Position numbers and translations under genes: made by a program. From positions 1-64,000 of the forward strand of contig CAYWEM010000001.1 of the NCBI GenBank assembly GCA_964457225.1: a stretch of 64,000 nt of DNA, written 5' to 3'. This document shows, one piece after another, positions 35,274-43,498 of this stretch (the first letter of the stretch is position 1; each line of letters opens with the position of its first letter). This DNA is from CAYWEM01 sp964457225 (GTDB lineage: Bacteria > Acidobacteriota > Aminicenantia > UBA2199). The notes below the pieces were generated by a model. The model made no database searches and had not been told where the DNA came from. It worked only from the letters and a program-made list of their open reading frames with translations.

Positions 35274-36877
35274 GATAGACTGCCTCCGTTTTGATTTATC
35301 ATAGCAAGGAATTCTTCCTGGAAGTATTCCAGGGCGCTTTTTACCGGCATGATCGGCGATTGTCCAAGTGGACATAGTGACGAAAGCCTCATCAATTCGA
35401 CCATTTCCAGCATGGTCTTGAGGTCTTCCGCCTTAGCCTTGCCGTGCTGGATGCTTTCGGCGATGTTCAGCAAGTGCTTGGTACCGATCCTGCAGGGAGT
35501 ACACTGGCCGCAGGATTCATGGGCGAAGAACTCAAGGATTGAAAGCAGCATTTCCACTATTGATGCGCTCTCGTTCATCACCAGGATGGCGCCTGAACCC
35601 AGAGCCGCGCGGTTTTCCTTGAGGCTCTCGAAATCCATGGGCACGTCGAGCAGGCTGTCGGGAATGAAAACTCCGGCGGCCCCGCCTACCAGGGCGGCCT
35701 TGAATCTGGCTCCATCCTTGATGCCGCCGCCGTAGGAAAAAATGATCTCCCGCAGGGAGGTACCCATTTCAACTTCGATCAGGCCGGGATTTCTGACATG
35801 GCCAAGTATGGTGAAAACCTTGGTCCCGGTTGAGCGTTTCGGGCCGATGGCTGCGAAGGCGGCGCCGCCGTTTTCCAGGATGTAAGGAATATTGGCCAGG
35901 GTTTCCACGTTGTTGACCAGGGTGGGTTTTTGCCACAGGCCCTGGCTGACCGGATAAGGCGGTTTAACCCGGGGGTTGCCGCGCTTGCCTTCAAGGGATT
36001 CAATCAGCGAGGTCTCTTCGCCGCAGACATAGGCCCCGGCACCCTTCCTGATTTCCAGGTTGAAGGAAATTCCGCTTTCCAGAATGTCATCGCCCAGCAG
36101 GTTGTAGGCCTTGGCCTGATCAATCGCCTTCTGCAGGCGTTCAATCGAAAGCTGGTATTCGCCCCGGATATAAACATAGCCCTGGCCCGCCCCAACCGCG
36201 TACCCGGCGATGATCATGGCTTCAATGAGCTTGTGGGGATCGCCTTCCAGGATGAGCCGGTCCTTGAAAGTTCCGGGTTCTCCTTCATCGGCATTGCAGA
36301 TGACGTATTTTTCAGAACCTTCGGCCTTGGCGGTGAAATCCCACTTCATGCCGGTCGGAAAGCCGGCCCCGCCGCGGCCTCGCAAGCCCGATTCCTTGAC
36401 CGCGGCAATGACATCCTGGGGAGTCATTTTGTTTTCCAGCATTTTTTCCAGGCCGCGATAGCCGCCCATGGCCAGCACTTCGTCGATGTTCTCCGGATCG
36501 ATTTTCCAGGTTTTGTCCAGCACGATTCTCTTCTGGTCCCTGGTCAGCCCCACAGTGGTGACTTCGCTGAAAGCAGCGGCGGCGTCAGCCATGGCGTGTT
36601 CCAGTTTTTTGGCCACCCGTCCCTTGACCAGGTGTTCCTGTACCAGGTGAGCGATGTCACCTTCCTTGACGTTGAAGTAGTAGACTTTTTCCGGGTAGAC
36701 CACCAGTACCACGCCCCGATTGATTACGCCCACAGTTCCGGTTTCAAGAACTTTGACTTCTTCATCCAGGTTCTGACGGGCCAGTTCTTCAACCAGCACT
36801 TTCTTCACTTGCTGGGCACCGGCCTGGATGGTGTCCTGGTCGATGGGGATCAAGATATGACTACGGTATATGCTCAT
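35270..36877 (-). CDS. NuoF-like flavoprotein subunit, second copy (535 aa)
   Basis: FMN- and NADH-binding diaphorase subunit. The core has GRGGAGFPTGMKW, NADEGEPGTFKDR, YIRGEY, VCGEETSLIESLEG and GNPRVKPPYPV. The C-terminal [4Fe-4S] site CGQCTPC plus a distant Cys in LCPLG is intact. The N-terminal thioredoxin-like domain (about 1-90) keeps its fold motifs (VKVLETGTVGVINRG..VVYPEKVYY) but has no cysteine, so it cannot hold a [2Fe-2S] cluster. The C-terminal ferredoxin domain of the sister protein (37411-39201) is absent. The ATG at 36877 is preferred after GAGGAGA. It overlaps both neighbours by ATGA, so the stoichiometry is probably coupled. Confidence 0.93.
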   Translation of the reverse strand: MSIYRSHILIPIDQDTIQAGAQQVKKVLVEELARQNLDEEVKVLETGTVGVINRGVVLVVYPEKVYYFNVKEGDIAHLVQEHLVKGRVAKKLEHAMADAAAAFSEVTTVGLTRDQKRIVLDKTWKIDPENIDEVLAMGGYRGLEKMLENKMTPQDVIAAVKESGLRGRGGAGFPTGMKWDFTAKAEGSEKYVICNADEGEPGTFKDRLILEGDPHKLIEAMIIAGYAVGAGQGYVYIRGEYQLSIERLQKAIDQAKAYNLLGDDILESGISFNLEIRKGAGAYVCGEETSLIESLEGKRGNPRVKPPYPVSQGLWQKPTLVNNVETLANIPYILENGGAAFAAIGPKRSTGTKVFTILGHVRNPGLIEVEMGTSLREIIFSYGGGIKDGARFKAALVGGAAGVFIPDSLLDVPMDFESLKENRAALGSGAILVMNESASIVEMLLSILEFFAHESCGQCTPCRIGTKHLLNIAESIQHGKAKAEDLKTMLEMVELMRLSSLCPLGQSPIMPVKSALEYFQEEFLAMINQNGGSLS

Positions 36878-37407
36878 GATTCTCTCCTCTTTTCTGCAAT
36901 GATTTCTGATATTCTTTCTTTGGTCAGGTTTCCGTAAACGTCCTGGTTGATCATCATGGCCGGCGCCACGCCGCAGACACCGAGGCATGAACTCATTTCC
37001 AGGGAGAACATGCCATCCGGGGTGGTTTCATTGAAATCAATGCCGAGAGCCTGTTTCAATTCCCTGGCAATGGTCGAGGCACCGAGGAGCTGACAGGGGG
37101 GGGACTGGCAGAATCGAATGACGTAGCGACCGCGGGGCTTAAGGCTGAACATGGTGTAAAACGAAGTCACCCCGTAAACAAAACTGTAAGTCAGGCCGAG
37201 ATAAGCCGCGCTGGCCCTGAGATCTTCTTCCGTCAGGTAGTTCCGCGGATTGTTGTCCTGCAGATCGTGCAGGATGAACAGCAGATTGTCAGGATTGGCC
37301 TGGTAGCGATTCAGTACTTCCTGCCGCTGCTTGATCAGGTCCTGGTCGGACACTTTGTCCTGGCATTCTTTTTCTCGGAAATTCGAGTTTTTTTGTGTTT
37401 TTTCCAT
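36874..37407 (-). CDS. NuoE/HndA-like [2Fe-2S] subunit, second copy (177 aa)
   Basis: Thioredoxin-like ferredoxin subunit that passes electrons to or from the NuoF-like flavoprotein. A helical N-terminal part (about 1-85) precedes the cluster domain with CQSPPC and, further on, CLGVC (four ligands), then APAMMINQDVYG. AAGGAATAATC precedes the ATG. It lies three bases after the first NuoF gene and overlaps the second by four, so in the operon each NuoE stands before a NuoF. Confidence 0.93.
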   Translation of the reverse strand: MEKTQKNSNFREKECQDKVSDQDLIKQRQEVLNRYQANPDNLLFILHDLQDNNPRNYLTEEDLRASAAYLGLTYSFVYGVTSFYTMFSLKPRGRYVIRFCQSPPCQLLGASTIARELKQALGIDFNETTPDGMFSLEMSSCLGVCGVAPAMMINQDVYGNLTKERISEIIAEKRRES

Positions 37408-37410
37408 TGA

Positions 37411-39201
37411 TTATTCCTTATTAATGGCGTTGAATTTACAGCTGTCATAACATTTGCCGCACTTGATGCACAGTTCCTGGTCAATGAAGTGGACAATCTT
37501 TTTTGCCCCGCTGATAGCCTCTACCGGACAGACCCGGGCACAAACCGTGCATCCGGTGCAGGCTTCAGGAATTATCGTGAAAGTGAGCAGGGCCTGGCAG
37601 CTCCGGGCCGGGCACTTACGGTCCCTGATATGGCTCAAGTACTCATCCCGGAAATACCTCAAGGTGGTCAGAATCGGGTTGGGGGCCGCCTGGCCCAGGC
37701 CGCAGAGTGAGGTGGCCCGAATGGTGTTGGCAAGCTCCTCGAGAACTTCAATGTCCCCTTCCCGTCCTTTCCCGTCGATAATCCGGTCAAGTATGCCCCG
37801 CATCTGCCTCAAGCCGACCCGGCAGGGCAGACATTTTCCGCACGATTCCTCGCAGGAAAAGTCAAGAAAAAACTTGGCTATGTTGACCATGCAGTTGTCT
37901 TCATCAAGCACGATCAGTCCACCCGAGCCCATTATCGATCCTAGTTTTTCCAGGGATTCGTAATCGATCAGGGCATCGAGATGGGCCGCCGGAATACAAC
38001 CTCCCGCCGGTCCGCCGGTTTGCACTGCTTTAAAAGCCTTGCCGCCGGGGATGCCGCCGCCGATGTCAAATATCAACTCACGCAGGGGCGTGCCCATAAC
38101 AGTCTCAATCAAACCGCTGTTGACGACGTTGCCGGAAAGGGCAAAAACCTTGGTTCCGGGGCTCTTCTCGGTGCCGATGCCGGCGAACCATTCGGGGCCG
38201 TTGAGCACTATGTGGCGGATATTGGCCAGGGTCTCCACGTTGTTTATTATAGTGGGTTTACCCCAGAGACCGGATTGAGCCGGGTAAGGCGGCTTGGGTC
38301 TTGGATTCCCCCTTTCACCCTCCAGGGAGGAGATCATGGCTGTCTCTTCACCGCAGACGAATGCACCCGCACCCATGCGCAACTGGAGATCGAAGGAGAA
38401 GGAAGAGCCGAACAGGTTGTCGCCCAGCAAACCCAGGTCACGGGCCTGCCTGATGGCGATTTCCAGGCGTTCTATGGCCAGGGGATATTCGGCCCGGACA
38501 TAGACAAAGCCCTTTTCAGCGCCTATGGCGTAAGCGGCTATGGCCATGCCTTCGATAACGCTGTGGGGATCGCCTTCAAGTATGGCCCGGTCCATGAATG
38601 CCCCGGGGTCGCCTTCGTCGGCATTGCAGATCAGGTATTTGTCCGCACTGCTTTCAGACCGGGCGTAACGCCACTTCTTTCCGGTGGGGAACCCGGCCCC
38701 GCCGCGGCCCCGTAAACCCGAACGGGTGATAATGTCGATCAACTCGTCCGGAGTGTTGTTTTCCAGGACCATCCCCAGCGCCTCGTAACCCCGCTGGGCG
38801 ATGTACTCTTCGATGTTCTCCGGATCGATGAGACCGCAATTGGCCAGCACGATCTTGGTCTGTTTCTCGAAAAAAGGTACCTGGCGCTTCTCTTCGACGA
38901 TCTTCCGGGCTTCAGGCGTCTGCCAGAGAAAATCCTGAACCGGTCTTCCCTTGAGAAAGTGTTCTTCAACGATGCGCCGGGCGCAATCAGGCTTCAGGTT
39001 GATGTAAAATGAACCATCCGGGTAGACGACCATGACCGGTCCAAGCTCACACGGCCCCATGCAACCTGTTTCCACGACACTGATTTCAGCGCTGAGCCCG
39101 TTTTTCTCGATTTCCTGCAGCAGGCTGCTCTTGAACTCCCGACTGCGGGAAGAAATACAGGCCCCTCCACCGCAGATCAGAACATCGAGCCTCTTTTTCA
39201 T
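37411..39201 (-). CDS. NuoF/HndC-like flavoprotein with ferredoxin tail (596 aa)
   Basis: Full-length diaphorase subunit. The N-terminal thioredoxin-like [2Fe-2S] domain (CGGGAC, then CMGPC) is followed by the FMN/NADH core (GRGGAGFPTGKKW, NADEGDPGAFMDR, VCGEETAMISSLEG), the SLBB-like region, the N3-type [4Fe-4S] site (CGKCLPC and LCGLG) and a C-terminal two-cluster ferredoxin domain (CTGCTVCARVCP, CIKCGKCYDSCK). This is the same build as HydB of bifurcating hydrogenases. GAGG stands seven bases before the ATG. It is the fourth gene of the hydrogenase operon. Confidence 0.95.
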   Translation of the reverse strand: MKKRLDVLICGGGACISSRSREFKSSLLQEIEKNGLSAEISVVETGCMGPCELGPVMVVYPDGSFYINLKPDCARRIVEEHFLKGRPVQDFLWQTPEARKIVEEKRQVPFFEKQTKIVLANCGLIDPENIEEYIAQRGYEALGMVLENNTPDELIDIITRSGLRGRGGAGFPTGKKWRYARSESSADKYLICNADEGDPGAFMDRAILEGDPHSVIEGMAIAAYAIGAEKGFVYVRAEYPLAIERLEIAIRQARDLGLLGDNLFGSSFSFDLQLRMGAGAFVCGEETAMISSLEGERGNPRPKPPYPAQSGLWGKPTIINNVETLANIRHIVLNGPEWFAGIGTEKSPGTKVFALSGNVVNSGLIETVMGTPLRELIFDIGGGIPGGKAFKAVQTGGPAGGCIPAAHLDALIDYESLEKLGSIMGSGGLIVLDEDNCMVNIAKFFLDFSCEESCGKCLPCRVGLRQMRGILDRIIDGKGREGDIEVLEELANTIRATSLCGLGQAAPNPILTTLRYFRDEYLSHIRDRKCPARSCQALLTFTIIPEACTGCTVCARVCPVEAISGAKKIVHFIDQELCIKCGKCYDSCKFNAINKE

Positions 39202-39208
39202 CAGAGCC

Positions 39209-39574
39209 TCACTGTTCTTTGACTTCTAAAATGTGTTCGGAAAGGAGCTTGCCGTTGACGATGTGCTCCACTACGATCCGGCGGGCCAAATCGGCATTGA
39301 CGTTACCGTAAACAATCGCCGGCTTGCCTTCTTCGCTTACCGATACTACCGGTTCGTGTGAACTCAGCCCTCTTTCTCCGGACTGGGTAACCATGACGTC
39401 CTGCAGGTTGCGCTTGGCTACTTCATCAAGCAGGGCCTTGAGGGTTTCCCTGGCCCCGGCCGCGATTCCGCTGGTCCCCATGTCCACCACCAGTTTAAAA
39501 CGGGCCTTCCCTTCTCTCAGGAGCATATCCTGGGACATTTTTTCTCTCATCTTCCGCAAGTCTTCGAGCTTCAT
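39209..39574 (-). CDS. HndB-like thioredoxin-fold protein lacking cysteines (121 aa)
   Basis: Corresponds in place and sequence pattern (LRKMREKM..., VDMGTSGIAAGARETL, LSSHEPVVSV) to HndB of NADP-reducing [FeFe] hydrogenases, whose thioredoxin-like domain can hold a [2Fe-2S] cluster. Here the whole protein has no cysteine: the usual MGTC-type motif reads MGTS. It therefore cannot bind a cluster through cysteines and is more likely structural or regulatory. An AGGAGGAAAC site precedes the ATG; the stop lies seven bases before the first NuoF-like gene. Confidence 0.85.
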   Translation of the reverse strand: MKLEDLRKMREKMSQDMLLREGKARFKLVVDMGTSGIAAGARETLKALLDEVAKRNLQDVMVTQSGERGLSSHEPVVSVSEEGKPAIVYGNVNADLARRIVVEHIVNGKLLSEHILEVKEQ

Positions 39575-39592
39575 GTTTCCTCCTGACTTTTG

Positions 39593-40144
39593 TTATTGGT
39601 TATTCTCGGCGGATCTAATCCGGTTTATGACGGCCAGCGTCTTCTTAACGTCGAGACGGCCGTAGACTTCATCGTTTATCATCATGGCCGGAGCCAGTCC
39701 GCAAGCGCCGAAACAGCGGGCCGAAGAAAGAGTGAACAGCCCGTCTGCGGTGGTATCTCCATTGGCCACCTGAAGTGCTTCCTCCAGGGCGGCTACCAGG
39801 TCGGAAGCACCCTTGACGTGACAGGCCGTGCCCAGGCAGATATTGATCACGTATTTTCCCAGCGGCTTGGTGCGGAAAAAACTGTAAAAAGTGACCACAC
39901 CGAAAACCTTGGACACGGGCAGAGACAATTGTTCGGCCACGAAGCACTGAACTTCGCGCGGCAGATAACCGAAAATACCCTGGGCGCGGTGCAGGACCTG
40001 GATCAGGGGCCCCGGGGTATGGCGAGCCTGGGCGATGAACTCCTTCAGTTCCCGGTACTGGGGATTATCCGGAAAATGAACACTGGTACCTGGCATTTTG
40101 CCTCCTGGACGGTTTTTTTCTTTGCCTTCTGCTTTTTCTATCAT
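39593..40144 (-). CDS. NuoE/HndA-like [2Fe-2S] subunit, first copy
   Basis: Electron-transfer subunit with an N-terminal helical bundle (about 25-95, LIQVLHRAQGIFGYLP) and a thioredoxin-like cluster domain with CLGTAC and CFGAC ligands and the APAMMINDEVYG tail. About 183 residues from ATG 40144 (AAGGA seven bases before); an ATG two codons earlier is possible. It is about 40% or more similar by eye to the second NuoE in this operon and closer to the standard family length. Part of the NADH-linked module of the hydrogenase. Confidence 0.93.
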   Translation of the reverse strand: MIEKAEGKEKNRPGGKMPGTSVHFPDNPQYRELKEFIAQARHTPGPLIQVLHRAQGIFGYLPREVQCFVAEQLSLPVSKVFGVVTFYSFFRTKPLGKYVINICLGTACHVKGASDLVAALEEALQVANGDTTADGLFTLSSARCFGACGLAPAMMINDEVYGRLDVKKTLAVINRIRSAENNQ

Positions 40145-40205
40145 GGTCATTTCCTTTTATTCAGGCAAATCCTGGACTCTTCCTGCAAGCAGATCCGGAT
40201 CATGA

Positions 40206-40538
40206 TCAGGATTCGTGGAAAAGCCGGTAAAGCCGACCTGAAACGTTGAAAGAATCAAGATCAGTACGCAGAACAGATATCCCCTTGTCCGTGGCTGCGT
40301 TGAGTGCTTCAGGCGCAGGAACCGCTTTTCCGGTGAGCACGATGACCGGAATCTTTTTCAACTGGGCCACGGCGATCACGTTCATGTGGATCTGGATAGT
40401 TATCCAGGCCGTGCCTTCTCCGGCGTTGGCGATGACATCGGAAAGCATGTCCGAGGTATACCCCTTGGTGATCTCCTCGTCATTACTCTTGGCCAGGATT
40501 TGGGCTTCGATTTCGGCGGCAATTTTTTCTAATTTCAT
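40206..40538 (-). CDS. DRTGG-domain protein at the head of the hydrogenase operon (110 aa)
   Basis: Small protein with the DRTGG-type fold, recognisable by ITKGYTSDMLSDVIANAGEGTAWITIQIHMN (only parts quoted here: TKGYTSDMLSDV, AWITIQ, VAQLKKIPVIVLT, SVLRTDLDSFNVSGRLY). Such proteins often open hydrogenase operons and are sometimes labelled serine kinase, though no kinase motif is present; their role is unknown. ATG 40538 is used. A strong promoter lies just upstream, making this the first gene of the hydrogenase transcript. Confidence 0.82.
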   Translation of the reverse strand: MKLEKIAAEIEAQILAKSNDEEITKGYTSDMLSDVIANAGEGTAWITIQIHMNVIAVAQLKKIPVIVLTGKAVPAPEALNAATDKGISVLRTDLDSFNVSGRLYRLFHES

Positions 40539-40575
40539 TTCTCTGTCCGCAAAGGGATGATAAGCATTAAAAACC

Positions 40576-40604
40576 AGTATAATATGGTTGCTTGCAAAAA
40601 TCAA
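40576..40604 (-). promoter_or_regulatory. Promoter of the hydrogenase operon
   Basis: Minus strand TTGATT (40599-40604), 17-base spacer, TATACT (40576-40581); 4 of 6 and 5 of 6 matches. The predicted start is near 40569, about 30 bases before the start codon. A direct repeat CGTTAA-AA-CGTTAA in plus-strand sense (40621-40634) lies 16 bases upstream of the -35 box and could be a regulator site. Confidence 0.72.
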
Positions 40605-40653
40605 GCCTTTTTATTGTTTGCGTTAAAACGTTAATTGACAAGGCTGTCGGGAA

Positions 40654-41991
40654 TCAAAAACGCAGCAGGAGTTCGAACCTAATCCAGGCATAGGGCCTGG
40701 CCCAGTCATGATAGAAATTCCCCGGGGCAAAGCTTTCCCAGAGAAAATGGCCGGACAGGCTGCGGTTGACCTCGTAGCTGAATTTGCCGATAAAAAGTTC
40801 CCCCCGGTGCCGGCCCCGCCCCGACAGGAATGGCCCGGTTGCGGTAAGCGCCGGGGCGCCCAGGCGGTGAAAGTGAAAATCAAGCCTGGCCTGGCTGCTC
40901 AACTGGAAAGTCAAGTGGCCGTAAACTGAGCTCATGTTGGTCCAGAAGGCCGGTTTGCCGCCATGTTCCTGAATCTGCAGGTAAATCAGCGATTCGCTCC
41001 ACTTCGGCCAGCGGGCGAAAAACGGATCCCAGCCTTCGTACCTGTCCCCGGTGGCCATCCGGTCGCCGCTCAGGTAAAAAGCGCCCAGGCTCAGGCCGGA
41101 CGGGCAAGGCAATTTCAAGCCCGTCTTCCAGCTCAGATAGGCGTAAGCTCCCCCGGCCGCCCTTCTCAATTCACGAGCCTCCGGCTCCAACCTCAAATAA
41201 CCCGTCTGCAGCGCTCCTTCAGCCGTGATCGACAGTCTCTCGTTCAAAGGAGCATTGATCCGGGCGCCGAAAAGGCTGATTCCTGATTTTTCCGTCAGGC
41301 TGCCCAGGGGCAAGACCTCTTTACGCAGGGCATATGCCTGGAACGAAAAGGCTTTGGTCCCACCCCGGTAATAGATTCCATAACCTTTTTCGGGTTGTTC
41401 GACCATCTTCTGTCCCGGCAAGCGCCGGTTGACCAGGGGCAGGTATTTTTCCTGCTCGGGCTGATGGCAGTAAAAAGCGGTCAGTGTGCTTTTCCCCCCG
41501 GCGGCGTAATCCAGGCGCAGGGCATTGAAATACGCCGAACGGGAACCGTCCAGCGGTCCGCCGTCAAAAACCACGAATCCCTCATCGAACATCAGGTTCT
41601 GGCGGCCCGCGGTCAGGGTTAACGGTCCGGACAGCATCCGTTCCCAGCGCAAGTTGAATTCCTCCACGAAAAACTCGTCCAGGTGATAAGCCCGGTTCTT
41701 GGGCTGAAGATAATAACGGTTTTCATTGGTGGTTTTAAAGCTGAGTGTCAAGCCCGGAGCCGGACGCCAGTAAATTCCCAGGCTGCTTTTCAAGCGGATG
41801 AAAGAAGTACTGTCGGGATTTCGTCCGTCAAGGCTTATGGCGTTGTCCCAGCTCTCCTGGCGCAATCTTTCCAGGAAAGTCAGGCGCAGAACGGGCTCTG
41901 CTTCGGTTTGGGGACCGGAAAACAACAGTGTATTGTTTAACATTAACAGGATGAACAGCAAGCCCAACAGGTGTTTTCCTTGTAAACTCAT
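40654..41991 (-). CDS. Outer-membrane porin, alginate-export-like (445 aa)
   Basis: Exported beta-barrel: signal peptide (about 1-25, LLGLLFILLMLNNTLLFSG), then many amphipathic strands and the LTLTAGRQNLMFDEGFVVFDG segment that recalls the alginate-export porin family (PF13372). It ends with the aromatic IRFELLLRF typical of a last strand recognised by the Bam machinery. ATG 41991 after AGGA is preferred; six upstream residues are possible. It lies 30 bases after the symporter gene, so the two may form an outer/inner membrane uptake pair. The substrate is unknown. Confidence 0.75.
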   Translation of the reverse strand: MSLQGKHLLGLLFILLMLNNTLLFSGPQTEAEPVLRLTFLERLRQESWDNAISLDGRNPDSTSFIRLKSSLGIYWRPAPGLTLSFKTTNENRYYLQPKNRAYHLDEFFVEEFNLRWERMLSGPLTLTAGRQNLMFDEGFVVFDGGPLDGSRSAYFNALRLDYAAGGKSTLTAFYCHQPEQEKYLPLVNRRLPGQKMVEQPEKGYGIYYRGGTKAFSFQAYALRKEVLPLGSLTEKSGISLFGARINAPLNERLSITAEGALQTGYLRLEPEARELRRAAGGAYAYLSWKTGLKLPCPSGLSLGAFYLSGDRMATGDRYEGWDPFFARWPKWSESLIYLQIQEHGGKPAFWTNMSSVYGHLTFQLSSQARLDFHFHRLGAPALTATGPFLSGRGRHRGELFIGKFSYEVNRSLSGHFLWESFAPGNFYHDWARPYAWIRFELLLRF

Positions 41992-42021
41992 TTTTCCTGA
42001 CCCCGCCATCCAAATTGGTTT

Positions 42022-43473
42022 TCAGGAATCAATGCTTTTTACCTGCTTTTTCCCGCCGAACACCAGGCTGACCAGGGGGCAGGCGATCAGGGACACGGCC
42101 ATGCCGATGGTTCCGGCTTCAGGCGGCGGTGAACCGTTGAAGTAAAGCAGCAGGCAGGTCAGCAGGCCCAGTGTAGATGAGGCCAGGGCGCCTTTTTTTT
42201 CCACTCTGTTACTCAGAATGCCCCAGAGAAAAGGCCCCAGGAAAACCGAGCCGATCGCCCCCCAGGAAATGGCCAGGATGGATACAATGGTGGCCGGCCT
42301 GAGCCAGGCCAGGATCACCGAAAGCACGACAAAAACAGTACTGGTAAAACGCATCAGCAGAGTCAGCAATCCGTCCGAAGCCCTGCGGTTTATGAACCCG
42401 GCGTAAATGTCCTTGACCGCCGTTGAACTCGACAAAAGCACCAGGGCGGCCAGGGTGGACATGGACGCCGACAGTATCAGCAACAGGAAAAGGATTGAGA
42501 GTGACGGCGGAATCACCTTGATGAAAAGCTCTGGCACCAGGGCGTCGAACACCGGTTTGCCTCCTGAAAAAGCCGCCGGGGCGTTTTCCGGGTTGAGAAA
42601 GACGCGGATGGAGGCCCCCATGAAATACGCCACCGCCGAGATCAGGGCGGCAAACAGGGTGGAAATGATCATGCCTGTCCTGATCGAGCGCCGGTCCCTG
42701 ATGGCGTAGAATTTCTGCAACAACTGCGGCATGCCGAAGGGGGCCGCGCTGGTCAGGAAAACCAGGCAGAAAAGCGCCCACCAGCCCGGCGGGCCGACCA
42801 CGGCAGCCAGTTCAGGTTCAATGGCCGCCAGCCTGGCGCTGATCCCGGAAAAACCATCGCCCTGCTTCAGAATAGAAAAAAGCAGGAAGGAAACACCGCT
42901 GATCATGATCAGGGAAAACACCACGTCGAGCAGCGCCATGGACCGATAGCCGCCCATGGCCAGGTAGAAAGCGGTGAACACGCCCATGAACACCAGGGCA
43001 TGCCAGTACTCCAGGCTGAAATTGGAGCGGAAAAGATAAGCCAGGCCGATGAAAACCGCTGCCGAATAAGGAATGAAAAACAAGAAAACGGTGATCGATG
43101 AAAACAGCTTCAAGGCCGGACTCTGGTAACGCTTTTCCAGGAATTCGCCCATGGTCACGGCACCGGAATCAAGACTCATTTTTTTTATGCGCCAGCCCAG
43201 CAGCCACCATACTCCCAGAACACCGACCAGGGTGTTGCCGGCGGCTATCCACAACCCGGAAAGCCCGAATTCCCAGCCTATTTTACCGGCAAACCCGATG
43301 AAAAGCACGGCCGAAAAATAAGCCGCACCGTAGGTAAATGCTGTCATCCAGGGGCCGATCCGCCCCCCGCCCAGGAAAAAATCGTTGAAACTGCGGGTTG
43401 ATCTGAAACCACGCAGGGCTACGTAAACTATGAGCGCCGTGTAGAGAGATATTATCAGGATACGAGCAATCAT
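42022..43473 (-). CDS. Sodium:solute symporter family protein (483 aa)
   Basis: SSF-family transporter with about 13 helices. N-terminal FNDFFLGGGRIGPWMTAFTYGAAYFSAV fits the family pattern (FFLGGGRIGPW, YFSAVLFIGFAGK), with SLDSGAVTMGEFLEKRY and later SASMSTLAALVLLSSS. It is shorter than, and only distantly like, the acetate-type symporter at 30992-32905 and has no DUF485 partner. Substrates of the family include sugars, amino acids and carboxylates; this one cannot be assigned. GGAGAGGAGGG precedes the ATG. Confidence 0.9.
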   Translation of the reverse strand: MIARILIISLYTALIVYVALRGFRSTRSFNDFFLGGGRIGPWMTAFTYGAAYFSAVLFIGFAGKIGWEFGLSGLWIAAGNTLVGVLGVWWLLGWRIKKMSLDSGAVTMGEFLEKRYQSPALKLFSSITVFLFFIPYSAAVFIGLAYLFRSNFSLEYWHALVFMGVFTAFYLAMGGYRSMALLDVVFSLIMISGVSFLLFSILKQGDGFSGISARLAAIEPELAAVVGPPGWWALFCLVFLTSAAPFGMPQLLQKFYAIRDRRSIRTGMIISTLFAALISAVAYFMGASIRVFLNPENAPAAFSGGKPVFDALVPELFIKVIPPSLSILFLLLILSASMSTLAALVLLSSSTAVKDIYAGFINRRASDGLLTLLMRFTSTVFVVLSVILAWLRPATIVSILAISWGAIGSVFLGPFLWGILSNRVEKKGALASSTLGLLTCLLLYFNGSPPPEAGTIGMAVSLIACPLVSLVFGGKKQVKSIDS

Positions 43474-43498
43474 CGACCCTCCTCTCCGGCCTGCGGAG

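Noticed and set aside
35930..36937. 335-codon open frame opposite the second NuoF-like gene
   Set aside because: Antisense shadow of a clearly conserved gene; the GC-rich codon use leaves long open frames on the other strand throughout the window.
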